A stretch of 34,122 bases of DNA from an uncultured Paracoccaceae bacterium (GTDB lineage Bacteria > Pseudomonadota > Alphaproteobacteria > Rhodobacterales > Rhodobacteraceae). Below, piece after piece: positions 15,435 to 24,451 of this stretch. The number at the start of each line of letters is the position of its first letter. The stretch's first letter is position 1. A program made the position numbers and the translations under genes. The notes under the pieces were generated by a model. That model was not told where the DNA came from. It made no database searches and worked only from the letters and a program-made list of their open reading frames with translations. The DNA lies in assembly GCA_937895435.1 (NCBI GenBank), contig CALAXT010000001.1:1-34122 (forward strand), read 5' to 3'.

Positions 15435-17153
15435 ATGGCACGCATCCTGATTACCTCGGCCATTCCCTATATTAACGGGATCAAACATTTGGGCAATCTT
15501 GTGGGCAGCCAATTGCCCGCAGATCTATATGCCCGCTATTTGCGTGGTCGTGGGCATGAGGTGATGTTTATCTGCGCCACCGATGAGCATGGCACCCCAG
15601 CCGAACTAGCCGCCGCCAAAGCGGGTGAACCTGTCGAAACTTATTGCGCGCGCATGCATCAAGTTCAAAAAGACATCGCCCAAGGGTTTCGGCTGTCATT
15701 TGATCACTTTGGCCGATCATCCAGCCCCCAAAACCATGCCTTAACCCAGCACTTTGCTGGGAAACTGGCTGAAAATGGCCTGATCTCTGAGGTCTCGGAA
15801 AAGCAGGTGTTTTGCAAAACCGACAACCGCTTTTTGCCTGACCGCTACATCACCGGCACCTGCCCCGAATGCGGCTATGAAAGTGCGCGCGGTGATCAAT
15901 GCGAAAACTGCACCAAGCAGTTGGATCCCACCGATTTGATCAACCCACGCTCGGCCATTTCTGGTGCGACCGATCTTGAGGTGCGGGAAACCAAACATCT
16001 TTACCTGCGCCAAACCCTGCTGAAAGACCGGTTGGCCGCTTGGATTGACAGCAAAACTGATTGGCCAATCTTGACGACTTCAATCGCCAAGAAGTGGCTG
16101 AACGATGGCGATGGGCTGCAAGATCGCGGCATCACACGTGATTTGCATTGGGGTGTTCCTGTTCGCAAAGGCACCGAAGACTGGCCCGGAATGGAGGGCA
16201 AGGTTTTTTATGTCTGGTTTGATGCACCCATTGAATACATTGCCGCCACCGCCGAATGGGCCAATGCACAAGGTTTGGAAGACGCCGCTTGGCAACGCTG
16301 GTGGCGCACCGATCTGGGTGCCGATGATGTGCGCTATGTCCAATTTATGGGCAAAGATAACGTGCCGTTTCATACATTGTCATTTCCCGCAACGATCATG
16401 GGGTCGGGTGAGCCATGGAAACTGGTCGATTACATCAAATCATTCAACTATCTGAATTATGACGGTGGGCAATTTTCGACCAGCCAAGGCCGTGGCGTCT
16501 TTATGGATCAGGCACTGTCGATCCTGCCACCCGATTACTGGCGCTGGTGGCTGCTGAGCCACGCGCCCGAAAGCGCTGACAGCGAATTTACTTGGGAAAA
16601 CTTTCAAGCCAGCGTGAATAAAGATTTGGCCGATGTTTTGGGCAATTTTGTTTCGCGGATCACAAAATTCTGCCGTGCCAAGTTTGGTGAGGCCCTGCCC
16701 GCAGGCGGCACTCTCGGCCCGGCTGAGGCCGCGTTAACTGCCGAACTGTCCACGCGCATCCACGCCTATGAAACAGCGATGGAAGCGATGGAGGTGCGCA
16801 AAGCAGCGGCCGAGCTGCGGGCGCTGTGGGTCGCGGGCAACGAATATCTGCAAGCCGCCGCCCCGTGGAGCGTGATCAAAACTGACGCTGATCAGGCAGC
16901 GGTGATCGTGCGTGTTTCGTTGAACCTGATGCGGCTTTACGCAGTATTGTCGCGCCCGTTTATCCCCGATGCCAGTGCTGCCATGATGCAGGCTTTGGGA
17001 TGCACAGATTGGGATTGGCCCGATGATGTTGCCGCAGGCTTGAACGTTTTGCCCATTGGACATGAATTTGCGGTGGCAGATGTGTTGTTTGAAAAAATCA
17101 CCGATGAACAGCGCAGTGATTGGCAAGCGCGGTTTTCCGGGGTGCGCAGCTAA
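15435..17153 (+). CDS. metG: Methionyl-tRNA synthetase
   Basis: Charges tRNA-Met in the cytosol; essential. The 572-residue protein begins [21 protein letters not shown], containing the HIGH-type motif as HLGN. A zinc-knuckle with four Cys occurs near 140-160 (CPECGY and CENC). The KMSKS-type loop reads [10 protein letters not shown] near 350. This replacement of KMSKS is normal in the alphaproteobacterial and related MetG form and not a loss. The anticodon-binding helical domain follows from about 385. The length fits a MetG without the C-terminal dimerisation domain. AAAGGG lies before the ATG. The hisN gene starts 36 bases after the stop on the same strand. Confidence 0.96.
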   Translation: MARILITSAIPYINGIKHLGNLVGSQLPADLYARYLRGRGHEVMFICATDEHGTPAELAAAKAGEPVETYCARMHQVQKDIAQGFRLSFDHFGRSSSPQNHALTQHFAGKLAENGLISEVSEKQVFCKTDNRFLPDRYITGTCPECGYESARGDQCENCTKQLDPTDLINPRSAISGATDLEVRETKHLYLRQTLLKDRLAAWIDSKTDWPILTTSIAKKWLNDGDGLQDRGITRDLHWGVPVRKGTEDWPGMEGKVFYVWFDAPIEYIAATAEWANAQGLEDAAWQRWWRTDLGADDVRYVQFMGKDNVPFHTLSFPATIMGSGEPWKLVDYIKSFNYLNYDGGQFSTSQGRGVFMDQALSILPPDYWRWWLLSHAPESADSEFTWENFQASVNKDLADVLGNFVSRITKFCRAKFGEALPAGGTLGPAEAALTAELSTRIHAYETAMEAMEVRKAAAELRALWVAGNEYLQAAAPWSVIKTDADQAAVIVRVSLNLMRLYAVLSRPFIPDASAAMMQALGCTDWDWPDDVAAGLNVLPIGHEFAVADVLFEKITDEQRSDWQARFSGVRS

Positions 17154-17189
17154 CGCCCAATTTCGCAACCCACGCAGGCAGGAGCCCCA

Positions 17190-17984
17190 ATGACAGACCT
17201 CTCAGAACTGGCGCTGGAAGAACTCTGCCACACGGTGCGCGACATTTTGGCCAAGGTCGCACCGCTGCCTTTGGCGCATTTTCGCACGCCCTTGGCGGTG
17301 GATGCGAAGGCTGATACCAGCCCAGTCACGATCGCCGACAGGCAGACCGAAACCGCGCTGCGCGATCACCTGTCGCTGCATTTTCCCGAATATGGTATTT
17401 TGGGCGAAGAATTCGGCAATGACAGGCTTGATGCAGAATTCGTTTGGGTGGTTGACCCAATCGATGGCACCCGGTCCTTTGTGACCGGGCATCCGATGTG
17501 GGGCATGCTGATGGGGCTGTTGCATCGCGGCAAGCCAATCTTGGGCGCCGTGCAAATGCCCGCCTTGTCCGAGACAGCGATTGGCGCGCCGGGTCTGGGC
17601 GCCTGGCTGGGAACCAAGCCGCTGCATGTGGCCGCCGCCTGCCCGCTCGAACACGCCCAAATTTGCGCCAATGAGCTGCCACATTTGCTGCGCGCCTTCC
17701 CAGATGCCGCGGCCCGCTTGGTGGCCGCCGTGCCCAACCTGCGCGCCACGGCTGATTGCTATTCTTATGTGCAACTTGCAGCGGGCTGGGTGGATGGGGT
17801 GGTTGATTGTAATCTGCAACCCTACGACTACCTGCCGGTGTTGCCGCTGGTCCAAGCCGCTGGCGGGATCATGACCGATTGGGCGGGCAAATCGCTGCAT
17901 CGTGGCTCGGATGGTCGTGTTGTGGCTGCAGCCAACGCCACTCTCCATGCAGATCTGCTGGCCTTGCTGAACGATCGCGCATGA
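17190..17984 (+). CDS. hisN: Histidinol-phosphatase of the inositol monophosphatase family
   Basis: A 264-residue metal-dependent phosphatase of the IMPase family. Motifs: TIADRQTE near 45-55, GEEFG near 72, DPIDGTRSFVTGHP near 88-100 (metal-binding Asp residues), and the third metal site DCNLQPYDYLP near 210. In actinobacteria and alphaproteobacteria lacking the HisB-type phosphatase, HisN converts histidinol phosphate to histidinol. This protein is closest to that branch, though IMPase or CysQ activity cannot be excluded from sequence. AGGAG sits 7-9 bases before the ATG. The start codon of the next gene overlaps its stop (ATGA), so the glycosyltransferase is translationally coupled. Confidence 0.85.
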   Translation: MTDLSELALEELCHTVRDILAKVAPLPLAHFRTPLAVDAKADTSPVTIADRQTETALRDHLSLHFPEYGILGEEFGNDRLDAEFVWVVDPIDGTRSFVTGHPMWGMLMGLLHRGKPILGAVQMPALSETAIGAPGLGAWLGTKPLHVAAACPLEHAQICANELPHLLRAFPDAAARLVAAVPNLRATADCYSYVQLAAGWVDGVVDCNLQPYDYLPVLPLVQAAGGIMTDWAGKSLHRGSDGRVVAAANATLHADLLALLNDRA

Positions 17985-18991
17985 CAAAACACCCCCCGCA
18001 ATCCACGGCCCATAGAGACCCCGCACCCGGGGGGGCTGGGCGTCTGGTGGCGTTGGTTGTAAGCTATAACCGGCTGGATAAACTACGCGAAACACTCGCG
18101 CGGCTGTTGGCAAGCCCGGTTTCAGAGCTGAGCGGTGTGGTGGTGGTTGAAAATGCCTCAACCGATGGCACGCAGGCTTGGCTGGAAACCCTGAACGATC
18201 CACGGCTGCATCTGCTGTGCCAAACCCAAAACCTGGGCGGCGCTGGCGGGTTTGAGCTGGGCCTGCGCTGGGTGCATGACCGGCTGGCGCCCGATTGGAT
18301 CGTGGTGATGGATGATGATGCGCGCCCCATGCCCGGCGCATTTGCGCAGTTCCACCAAATGGATTTGACACACTGGGATGCGGTTGCGGCCGCCGTCTAT
18401 TATCCTGACGGGCGGATTTGTACGATGAACACCCCAAGTCTAAACCCGTTTTTCCACGCACAGACCTTTTGGCAGACGCTGGGAAAGGGGCGCGCGGGCT
18501 TTCATTTAACCCAAGCCGATTATGCCGGGGCACCACGGCAGGTGGATGTGTCATCTTTTGTCGGGCTGTTCGTGTCGCGGGGGGCCATTATGCGCAATGG
18601 CTTTCCCGATGGGCGGCTATTTGTTTATGCCGAAGATGGGCTTTACACGCTGGGGCTAACGCGGGCAGGTGAAAAAATTGGGTTTTTGCCAGCGGTACAG
18701 TTTGAACATGATTGCAGCACCTTTGCTGCGCATGACAGCAAAAGGTTCCAGCCCCTTTGGAAAATCTATTACTATCATCGCAATCTCTTGATGCTCTATC
18801 GCGATGCGGCGGGGCCGTGGTTTTGGCCAGCATTGCTGTTGATTTTGCCAAAATGGGCGGCGAAACTGGCCCATCACAGTGGCGAGCGCCGCGCCGCATG
18901 GCGGCTGTTGTCGCTGGCGGTGCTGCATGGCATTGCGCGGCGCACCGAGATACGCCATTCAGAGGTGATAGCACGCGCCGAAGGCAAGTGA
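17981..18991 (+). CDS. Family 2 glycosyltransferase
   Basis: A 336-residue GT-A fold glycosyltransferase. The fold starts RLVALVVSYNRLDKLRETL (21-39), then VVVVENASTDGT (53-64) and the metal/nucleotide-binding VVMDDDARP (DDD at 111-113). Sequence such as NLGGAGGFELGL is typical of the galactofuranosyl/rhamnosyl-transferase group (GlfT-like). The C-terminal part (FQPLWKIYYYHRNLLMLYRDA) may hold a membrane-contact segment at about 285-305 (WFWPALLLILPKW). Probable role: building a cell-surface polysaccharide or lipid-linked glycan; the donor and acceptor are unknown. Its start overlaps the hisN stop. No other polysaccharide gene is adjacent. Confidence 0.85.
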   Translation: MTKHPPQSTAHRDPAPGGAGRLVALVVSYNRLDKLRETLARLLASPVSELSGVVVVENASTDGTQAWLETLNDPRLHLLCQTQNLGGAGGFELGLRWVHDRLAPDWIVVMDDDARPMPGAFAQFHQMDLTHWDAVAAAVYYPDGRICTMNTPSLNPFFHAQTFWQTLGKGRAGFHLTQADYAGAPRQVDVSSFVGLFVSRGAIMRNGFPDGRLFVYAEDGLYTLGLTRAGEKIGFLPAVQFEHDCSTFAAHDSKRFQPLWKIYYYHRNLLMLYRDAAGPWFWPALLLILPKWAAKLAHHSGERRAAWRLLSLAVLHGIARRTEIRHSEVIARAEGK

Positions 18992-19042
18992 ACTTGGCCC
19001 CGTGGCAATGCGCGGCCGTTTGTGTGGGATGGAACCAACCCA

Positions 19043-20926
19043 ATGAAAACCTCAATCGCCACGGTCTCAATCTCAGGTGATTTTCGTGAAAAACTGGCTG
19101 CCATTGCTGCTGCTGGCTTTGATGGAATCGAAATTTTTGAACAAGATTTCATAGCGTTTGATGGCACCCCACGTGAGGTCGGCGCGATGGTGCGCGACCA
19201 TGGGTTAGACATCACACTTTTCCAACCGTTTCGCGACTTTGAGGGGCTGCCCAACCCGCTGCGCGCCCAAGCCTTTGCCCGGGCTGAACGAAAATTTGAC
19301 CTGATGGCAGAGCTGGGCACAGATTTGGTGCTGGTCTGCTCCAGCGTGCATCCCGCCGCGATGGGTGGGATTGATCGCGCAGCAGATGATTTTCGCGCCT
19401 TGGGCGAGATTGCTGCCAGCCGCGGGCTGCGCGTGGGCTATGAGGCGCTGGCGTGGGGGCGTCACGTGCATGATCACCGCGATGCGTGGGAAATCGTGCG
19501 CCGGGCCGATCATCCCAATGTCGGGCTGATCGTTGACAGCTTTCACACGCTTTCCCGCAAGATTGACCCCGAAACCATCCGCCGCATCCCCGGCGATCGG
19601 ATCTTTTTTGTGCAATTGGCCGATGCACCGGCGATTGAAATGGATTTGTTGTATCTGTCGCGGCATTTTCGCAACATGCCAGGCGAGGGTGATCTGAACG
19701 TCACAGGCTTTATGCGCGCGGTTCAGGCCACAGGCTACGGCGGGCCAATCAGTCTTGAGATTTTCAACGATCAGTTTCGGGCAGGCCTGCCCCGGCTTGT
19801 GGCGCGCGATGGCCATCGCGCACTGATCGACCTGATGGATCGGGTGCACCGGGCGGAACCAAATTTGCCCATGGTGCAACCCGCCCTGCCAGAGCCCACC
19901 CCAGTGCAAGGCGTGGGCTTTATCGAATTTGCCACCAGCCACGCCGAAGTGGCCGATCTTGAATCGCTTTTGGCCGCCACAGGCTTTGAACACACAGGCC
20001 AACATGTCAGCAAATCAGTGCGCCTGTGGCAACAGGGCGCGATCAATCTGCTGGTTAACACCGAAACGACCGGCTTTGCCCACTCGGCCTATGTGACCCA
20101 CGGCACAACCGTCAGCGATATTGCACTGATCATGCCCAACGCACAGGCCACCCACACCCGCGCCTGCGCGCTTTTGGCCGAAGGCCATGACCAAACCGTG
20201 GCCGAGGGTGAACTGGCGATCCCTGCGATCCGGGGGGTGGGGGGCAGCATGGTGCGTTTTTTAGATGCAGACAGCACCGCACACAGCATCTGGCAAACCG
20301 ATTTTCACCATCCCCCCGCGCCCGCGCCCATGGGCGCAGGCCTGACGCGGGTCGATCATATCGCACAAACGATGGCCTATGATGAAATGCTCAGCTGGGC
20401 ACTGTTTTACACAGCAATTTTTGATGCCAGCAAGGCCCCAATGGTGGATGTGGCCGACCCAGATGGTTTGGTGCGTAGCCAAGCGGTGGAAAGCGGCGCA
20501 CTGCGCGTTACCCTGAACGGTGCAGAAACCCGCCGCACGCTGGCCGGCCGCTTTATCGCCGACAGCTTTGGTTCGGCGGTTCAGCATATCGCACTGGCCT
20601 CGGACGATATATTTGCCACGGCGGCAGCTTTGGCCCAGCGCGGCTTTCCCGTTTTGAAAATAGGGCAAAATTATTACGACGATGTCGAGGCACGCTTTGG
20701 TCTGGACCCGACATTCACAGCCCAACTGCGCGCTGCAAATATTCTTTATGATCAAGACCCGGGTGGCGCTTATTTCCAAATTTACAGCCAAGCCCGCCCC
20801 GAGGGTTTCTTTTTTGAAATTGTTCAGCGCACCGGGCAATATGCGGGCTATGGCGCGGCGAATGCACCATTCCGGATTGCAGCGCAAAAACGTGCCAGCC
20901 GCCCGTCGGGCATGCCACAGCTATGA
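19043..20926 (+). CDS. quiC: 3-dehydroshikimate dehydratase fused to an HPPD-like domain (QuiC1 type)
   Basis: Converts 3-dehydroshikimate to protocatechuate, feeding the downstream pca genes. The 627-residue protein has an N-terminal TIM-barrel dehydratase domain (about 1-285) with metal ligands at E134, D165, Q191 and E239, the same four positions known for Pseudomonas QuiC1, plus H168. The C-terminal part (about 290-600) is a vicinal-oxygen-chelate domain like 4-hydroxyphenylpyruvate dioxygenase, with the iron triad candidates H439 (RVDHIA), H515 (VQHIAL) and E592 (FFEIVQR). The job of that domain is not settled in the family. The ATG at 19043 is preferred to a GTG at 19022 because the fold begins MKTSIATVSISG; the ribosome site is weak. 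Probably first in the pca operon, 111 bases before pcaD. Confidence 0.9.
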   Translation: MKTSIATVSISGDFREKLAAIAAAGFDGIEIFEQDFIAFDGTPREVGAMVRDHGLDITLFQPFRDFEGLPNPLRAQAFARAERKFDLMAELGTDLVLVCSSVHPAAMGGIDRAADDFRALGEIAASRGLRVGYEALAWGRHVHDHRDAWEIVRRADHPNVGLIVDSFHTLSRKIDPETIRRIPGDRIFFVQLADAPAIEMDLLYLSRHFRNMPGEGDLNVTGFMRAVQATGYGGPISLEIFNDQFRAGLPRLVARDGHRALIDLMDRVHRAEPNLPMVQPALPEPTPVQGVGFIEFATSHAEVADLESLLAATGFEHTGQHVSKSVRLWQQGAINLLVNTETTGFAHSAYVTHGTTVSDIALIMPNAQATHTRACALLAEGHDQTVAEGELAIPAIRGVGGSMVRFLDADSTAHSIWQTDFHHPPAPAPMGAGLTRVDHIAQTMAYDEMLSWALFYTAIFDASKAPMVDVADPDGLVRSQAVESGALRVTLNGAETRRTLAGRFIADSFGSAVQHIALASDDIFATAAALAQRGFPVLKIGQNYYDDVEARFGLDPTFTAQLRAANILYDQDPGGAYFQIYSQARPEGFFFEIVQRTGQYAGYGAANAPFRIAAQKRASRPSGMPQL

Positions 20927-21037
20927 CCCCCTGCTACGCAGTTTTGCACAACCCAAAGCCCTTTGCGCGGAACAGCACCAAATTTGCGTTTTCCATGGCG
21001 GGCCCGCTGTGAAATAGTTGCGGCATCGGAGGATGAT
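20927..21037. other. Gap between quiC and pcaD
   Basis: A 111-base stretch without a gene, ending in GGAGG (21028-21032), the ribosome site of pcaD. It could hold a second promoter for pcaDCHG. I see no LysR-type palindrome of the PcaQ kind and no hairpin of note. Confidence 0.4.
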
Positions 21038-21823
21038 ATGGCAGTTCTAACCCGGCCCTGGGGGGCCATGCATTACGACGACCAAGGCCCCAAAGACGGT
21101 GCGGCCGTGGTTTTTGCCAACTCACTTGGCACAGATTTTCGCATGTGGCAGGCGGTTTTGCCGCTCTTGCCAGAAGGTCTGCGGTTGATCCGCTTTGACA
21201 AGCGCGGGCACGGGCTTTCTGATCTGGGGGGCGCGCCCAGCATCGCAGATTTGGCCCAAGATGCGGAATCGCTCATCACCACCTTGGGTCTGGGGCCTGT
21301 GGTCTTTGTCGGTCTGTCGGTGGGTGGGCTGATCGGCCAATCGCTGGCGGCGCGCAGGCCCGATCTGTTGCGCGCGCTCGTGCTGTCAAACACTGCCGCA
21401 CGCATCGGGACCCCGCAACTGTGGCAAGACCGGGTGGATATGATCACAAAGGATGGTTTGGCAGGGATAGCGGATGGCATGATGCAGCGCTGGTTTGGCC
21501 CAAGATTTCGCGAAAGCCCCGAGGTTGCGCCCTGGCGCAACATGCTGGCGCGCAGCGATGTGGCCGGCTACCTGGCGATTTGCCGCGCAATTGGCGCTGC
21601 GGATCTGACGGCCACAACAACCCAGATTTCGCACCCCACACTGGTGATCGCAGGCAGCGAGGATGGCGCCACCCCACCCGATCTGGTGCACGCCACCGCC
21701 CAAATGATTTCAGGTGCCCAGTTTGCACTGATTGAAGGGGCCGGCCATCTGCCCCCAGTCGAAGCGCCCACCCCCTTTGCCGCCCATCTTTGCACTTTTC
21801 TAAAAGGCCTGCCCCATGACTGA
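21038..21823 (+). CDS. pcaD: 3-oxoadipate enol-lactonase
   Basis: Hydrolyses beta-ketoadipate enol-lactone to beta-ketoadipate in protocatechuate breakdown. A 261-residue alpha/beta hydrolase with nucleophile S94 in GLSVGG, likely Asp209 in AGSEDG and H237 in GAGHLPP forming the triad. The segment FANSLGTDFRMWQ and FDKRGHGLS are typical of PcaD. GGAGG lies 5 bases before the ATG. The pcaC start overlaps its end by 8 bases, so the two are translationally coupled. In some bacteria the two are one fused PcaL protein; here they are separate. Confidence 0.94.
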   Translation: MAVLTRPWGAMHYDDQGPKDGAAVVFANSLGTDFRMWQAVLPLLPEGLRLIRFDKRGHGLSDLGGAPSIADLAQDAESLITTLGLGPVVFVGLSVGGLIGQSLAARRPDLLRALVLSNTAARIGTPQLWQDRVDMITKDGLAGIADGMMQRWFGPRFRESPEVAPWRNMLARSDVAGYLAICRAIGAADLTATTTQISHPTLVIAGSEDGATPPDLVHATAQMISGAQFALIEGAGHLPPVEAPTPFAAHLCTFLKGLPHD

Positions 21824-22208
21824 TACCCCCCATCCCGACCGCATGGCCCAAGGCATGCAGACCCGCAGCACTGTGCTGGGGTCTGATTATGTGAACCGCG
21901 CCACCGCCAATAAATCTGCGTTGGATGCGCCTTTTCAAAACCTGATCACCGAGGCCGCTTGGGGCCATGTCTGGTCACGCGACACGATCACCAAACGCGA
22001 ACGATCCATGCTGACCATTGCGCTGTTGGCGGGTTTGGGAAACGATCATGAGCTGGCGCTGCATATCCGCGCCACCGCCAATACCGGTGCCAGCCGCGAA
22101 GACGTGATGGAGGCGCTGCTGCATGTGGCGATCTATGCCGGGGTGCCGCGCGCCAATCATGCAATAAAAATCGCCAAGGAAACCTTTGCCCAGATGGATC
22201 AGGCCTGA
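21816..22208 (+). CDS. pcaC: 4-carboxymuconolactone decarboxylase
   Basis: Decarboxylates gamma-carboxymuconolactone to beta-ketoadipate enol-lactone. The 130-residue protein matches the CMD family: RMAQGMQTRSTVLGSDYVNRA at the start, ITEAAWGHVWSRD, RSMLTIALLAGLG, and the active-site region HELALHIRATANTGASREDVMEALLHVAIYAGVPRAN. It overlaps pcaD by 8 bases and is followed 6 bases later by pcaH, so it sits inside one transcript. Length is standard for stand-alone PcaC. Confidence 0.96.
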   Translation: MTDTPHPDRMAQGMQTRSTVLGSDYVNRATANKSALDAPFQNLITEAAWGHVWSRDTITKRERSMLTIALLAGLGNDHELALHIRATANTGASREDVMEALLHVAIYAGVPRANHAIKIAKETFAQMDQA

Positions 22209-22214
22209 AAGATC

Positions 22215-22952
22215 ATGACGCAAACACCCCGCCCCCCCGCCGAATTCTTTCAACGTGACCGCACATGGCAGCCGCGCGCGCTGACGCCCGATTATAAAAC
22301 ATCTGTCGCACGCTCACCCAATTTGCCGATGTTGTCGCTGCGCGGCACGCTGTCAGAAATCACGGGGCCAGTCTTTGGCCATAATGATATCGACCCACTC
22401 GATAATGATCTGCTGCGCAACTATGCCAAAACCAGCGATCCCATCGGCGAACGGATCATCGTGCATGGTAGGGTGCTGGATGAAACTGCCCGCCCGGTGC
22501 CCCACACATTGGTAGAAATTTGGCAGGCCAATGCCGGGGGGCGCTATCGCCACCGCAAAGACAGCTATTTAGCCCCGATTGATCCAAATTTTGGCGGATG
22601 CGGCCGTACGATCACCGATGAAAACGGGTTTTATACCTTTCGCACCGTTAAGCCAGGGGCCTATCCTTGGCGCAACTGGGTGAACAACTGGCGCCCTGCG
22701 CATATTCACATCTCGGTCTTTGGATCGGGCTTTTCACAGCGCCTGATCACCCAGATGTATTTTGAGGGCGACCCCCTGATTGCCAAATGCCCGATCGTCA
22801 ATTCCCTGACCGACCCGGCCGCAATCGATCAGCTGATTGCACCGCTGGATATGAATGCAGCCGTGCCATTGGATTGTCTGGCCTATAAGTTTGACATCAT
22901 TCTGCGTGGCCGGCGCTCAACCTTTTTCGAAAACCGCCCCGAGGGGAACTGA
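22215..22952 (+). CDS. pcaH: Protocatechuate 3,4-dioxygenase beta subunit
   Basis: The iron-bearing subunit of the enzyme that opens the protocatechuate ring between its two hydroxyls to give beta-carboxy-cis,cis-muconate. A 245-residue protein; the Fe(III) ligands are seen as Y111, Y150, H163 and H165 ([23 protein letters not shown]). Surrounding sequence ([37 protein letters not shown]) is highly characteristic. The pcaG start follows the stop by one base, as expected for equal subunit synthesis. Confidence 0.97.
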   Translation: MTQTPRPPAEFFQRDRTWQPRALTPDYKTSVARSPNLPMLSLRGTLSEITGPVFGHNDIDPLDNDLLRNYAKTSDPIGERIIVHGRVLDETARPVPHTLVEIWQANAGGRYRHRKDSYLAPIDPNFGGCGRTITDENGFYTFRTVKPGAYPWRNWVNNWRPAHIHISVFGSGFSQRLITQMYFEGDPLIAKCPIVNSLTDPAAIDQLIAPLDMNAAVPLDCLAYKFDIILRGRRSTFFENRPEGN

Positions 22953-22953
22953 C

Positions 22954-23586
22954 ATGCCGCAACCGCTTAAATATCTGCGTGAATCGCCATCACAAACCGC
23001 AGGGCCCTATGTTCATATTGGGCTGGCACCAGGGGCTGCGGGGTTTGATATCTATCGCCAAGAACTGGGCCATGACATGGCCCCAGCCAGCGTGCCGGGG
23101 GAACGGATCCGGGTTGAGGGCTGCGTGATCGACGGCATGGGCGCCATCGTCAAAGATGTATTGATTGAGGTCTGGCAGGCTGACGCCGCCGGGATTTATC
23201 CGCACCCCGAAGACCCACGCCACACAAAGGCCGCACCCGGTTTTCGCGGATGGGGCCGGGTGATCAGCGATTTCGAGACCGGGCTTTGGGCGTTTGACAC
23301 CATCAAACCAGGGCCTGTTCCGGGACCAAATGGCCAGATGATGGCACCGCATATCTCGCTTTGGATCGTGTCGCGCGGCATCAATATTGGGCTGTCGACC
23401 CGGCTTTATTTCAGCGATGAGGCTGCCGCGAATGCCACTGATCCGGTGCTGAACCTGATCGAACAGCCTGAACGGCGCACCACATTAATCGCCCAGCGCG
23501 ATACCACAGCCACAGCCCCTGAACCGCTTTACCGGTTTGACATCCGCCTGCAAGGCGCGGATGAGACCGTGTTTCTTGATATCTGA
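22954..23586 (+). CDS. pcaG: Protocatechuate 3,4-dioxygenase alpha subunit
   Basis: The partner subunit to PcaH. The 210-residue protein has SPSQTAGPYVHIGLAP near the N-terminus and EVWQADAAGIYPHP and PHISLWIVSRGINIGLSTRLYFSDE further on, matching PcaG; as usual the alpha chain lacks the iron-ligand set (PHISL in place of HIHIS). The ATG at 22954 is chosen: it follows GAGGGG in the end of pcaH and begins at MPQPLKYLRESPSQTAGPY, while longer forms add unlike residues. Confidence 0.95.
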   Translation: MPQPLKYLRESPSQTAGPYVHIGLAPGAAGFDIYRQELGHDMAPASVPGERIRVEGCVIDGMGAIVKDVLIEVWQADAAGIYPHPEDPRHTKAAPGFRGWGRVISDFETGLWAFDTIKPGPVPGPNGQMMAPHISLWIVSRGINIGLSTRLYFSDEAAANATDPVLNLIEQPERRTTLIAQRDTTATAPEPLYRFDIRLQGADETVFLDI

Positions 23587-23598
23587 AAGGCCACACCC

Positions 23599-24447
23599 AT
23601 GTCTGCCCAAGCGTCAAACCCCTGCATTATCTGTGTGGCAATCACCGGATCAGTGCCCACCAAAGCGAATAACCCGGCGGTGCCAATCACGATCGCTGAA
23701 CAGATCGAAAGCACACATGCCGCGTTTGAAGCGGGTGCCAGTATCGCGCATTGCCATGTGCGCGACGATGCAGGCCTGCCCACCTCAGACCCAGAGCGTT
23801 TCGCCCGCCTGAAAGAGGGGATTGAAACACATTGCCCCGGTATGATCGTACAACTGTCCACCGGGGGGCGCTCGGGGGCTGGGCAGGCACGGGGGGGGAT
23901 GTTGCCGCTGTCACCCGATATGGCCTCGCTTTCGGTTGGGTCAAACAACTTTCCAACGCGGGTCTATGAGAACCCGCCCGATTTGGTTGATTGGCTGGCG
24001 GCGGAAATGCTGAAATATGATGTAAAGCCAGAAATTGAGGCGTTCGATCTGTCGCACATCGTGCAGGCCACGCGTATGGCAGCCGATGGCCGGCTGAAAA
24101 GCCCGCTGTATGTGCAATTTGTCATGGGTGTGAAAAACGCCATGCCTGCGGATGAGCGGATTTTTGATATCTATATCGAAACACTAAACCGGCTGGCCCC
24201 TGATGCAGTGTGGTGCGGCGCGGGCATTGGTGCAAATCAAGTGGTTGTCAACGAATGGTCGATCAAACGTGGCGGTCACACCCGCGCCGGGCTGGAAGAC
24301 AATATGCGGCTTGATCGGGACACGCTGGCCCCATCAAACGCTGCATTGGTTGCGCGTGCGGTTGATCTTTGCGCCAAATACGACCGCCCCGTGGCCACAT
24401 GGCAGCAAGCGCGCACCATTTTGGGCCTGCGCCCAGTCACGGTCTGA
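23599..24447 (+). CDS. Beta-keto acid cleavage enzyme (BKACE, DUF849)
   Basis: A 282-residue TIM-barrel enzyme of the family founded on 3-keto-5-aminohexanoate cleavage enzyme (Kce). Family members condense a beta-keto acid with acetyl-CoA, giving acetoacetate and a new acyl-CoA. Zinc-ligand motif HCHVRDD has H51 and H53; GGHTRAGLEDN near 230-245 is another family signature. Located between pcaG and pcaB in one transcript, its likely substrate is beta-ketoadipate, giving succinyl-CoA and acetoacetate, a bypass of PcaIJ and PcaF. Such activity has been reported for some members of the family; that it applies here is inferred from position alone. Start has a weak GAAAGG upstream. Confidence 0.85.
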   Translation: MSAQASNPCIICVAITGSVPTKANNPAVPITIAEQIESTHAAFEAGASIAHCHVRDDAGLPTSDPERFARLKEGIETHCPGMIVQLSTGGRSGAGQARGGMLPLSPDMASLSVGSNNFPTRVYENPPDLVDWLAAEMLKYDVKPEIEAFDLSHIVQATRMAADGRLKSPLYVQFVMGVKNAMPADERIFDIYIETLNRLAPDAVWCGAGIGANQVVVNEWSIKRGGHTRAGLEDNMRLDRDTLAPSNAALVARAVDLCAKYDRPVATWQQARTILGLRPVTV

Positions 24448-24451
24448 TCAG

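Noticed and set aside
16440-16510. Degenerate KMSKS motif in MetG (FSTSQGRG) as a sign of an inactive synthetase
   Set aside because: This variant is normal in the alphaproteobacterial MetG form, and the rest of the enzyme is complete.
17202-18554. A 450-codon open frame on the minus strand opposite hisN and the GT2 gene
   Set aside because: Its protein has low-complexity Pro/Arg/His/Gln-rich composition and no family features, while both plus-strand genes are clear. It is an artefact of GC-rich coding on the other strand.
20336-20926. True 4-hydroxyphenylpyruvate dioxygenase in tyrosine breakdown
   Set aside because: The HPPD-like domain is fused to a dehydroshikimate dehydratase within a protocatechuate operon, which matches QuiC1 and not a stand-alone HPPD; no other tyrosine-pathway gene is near.
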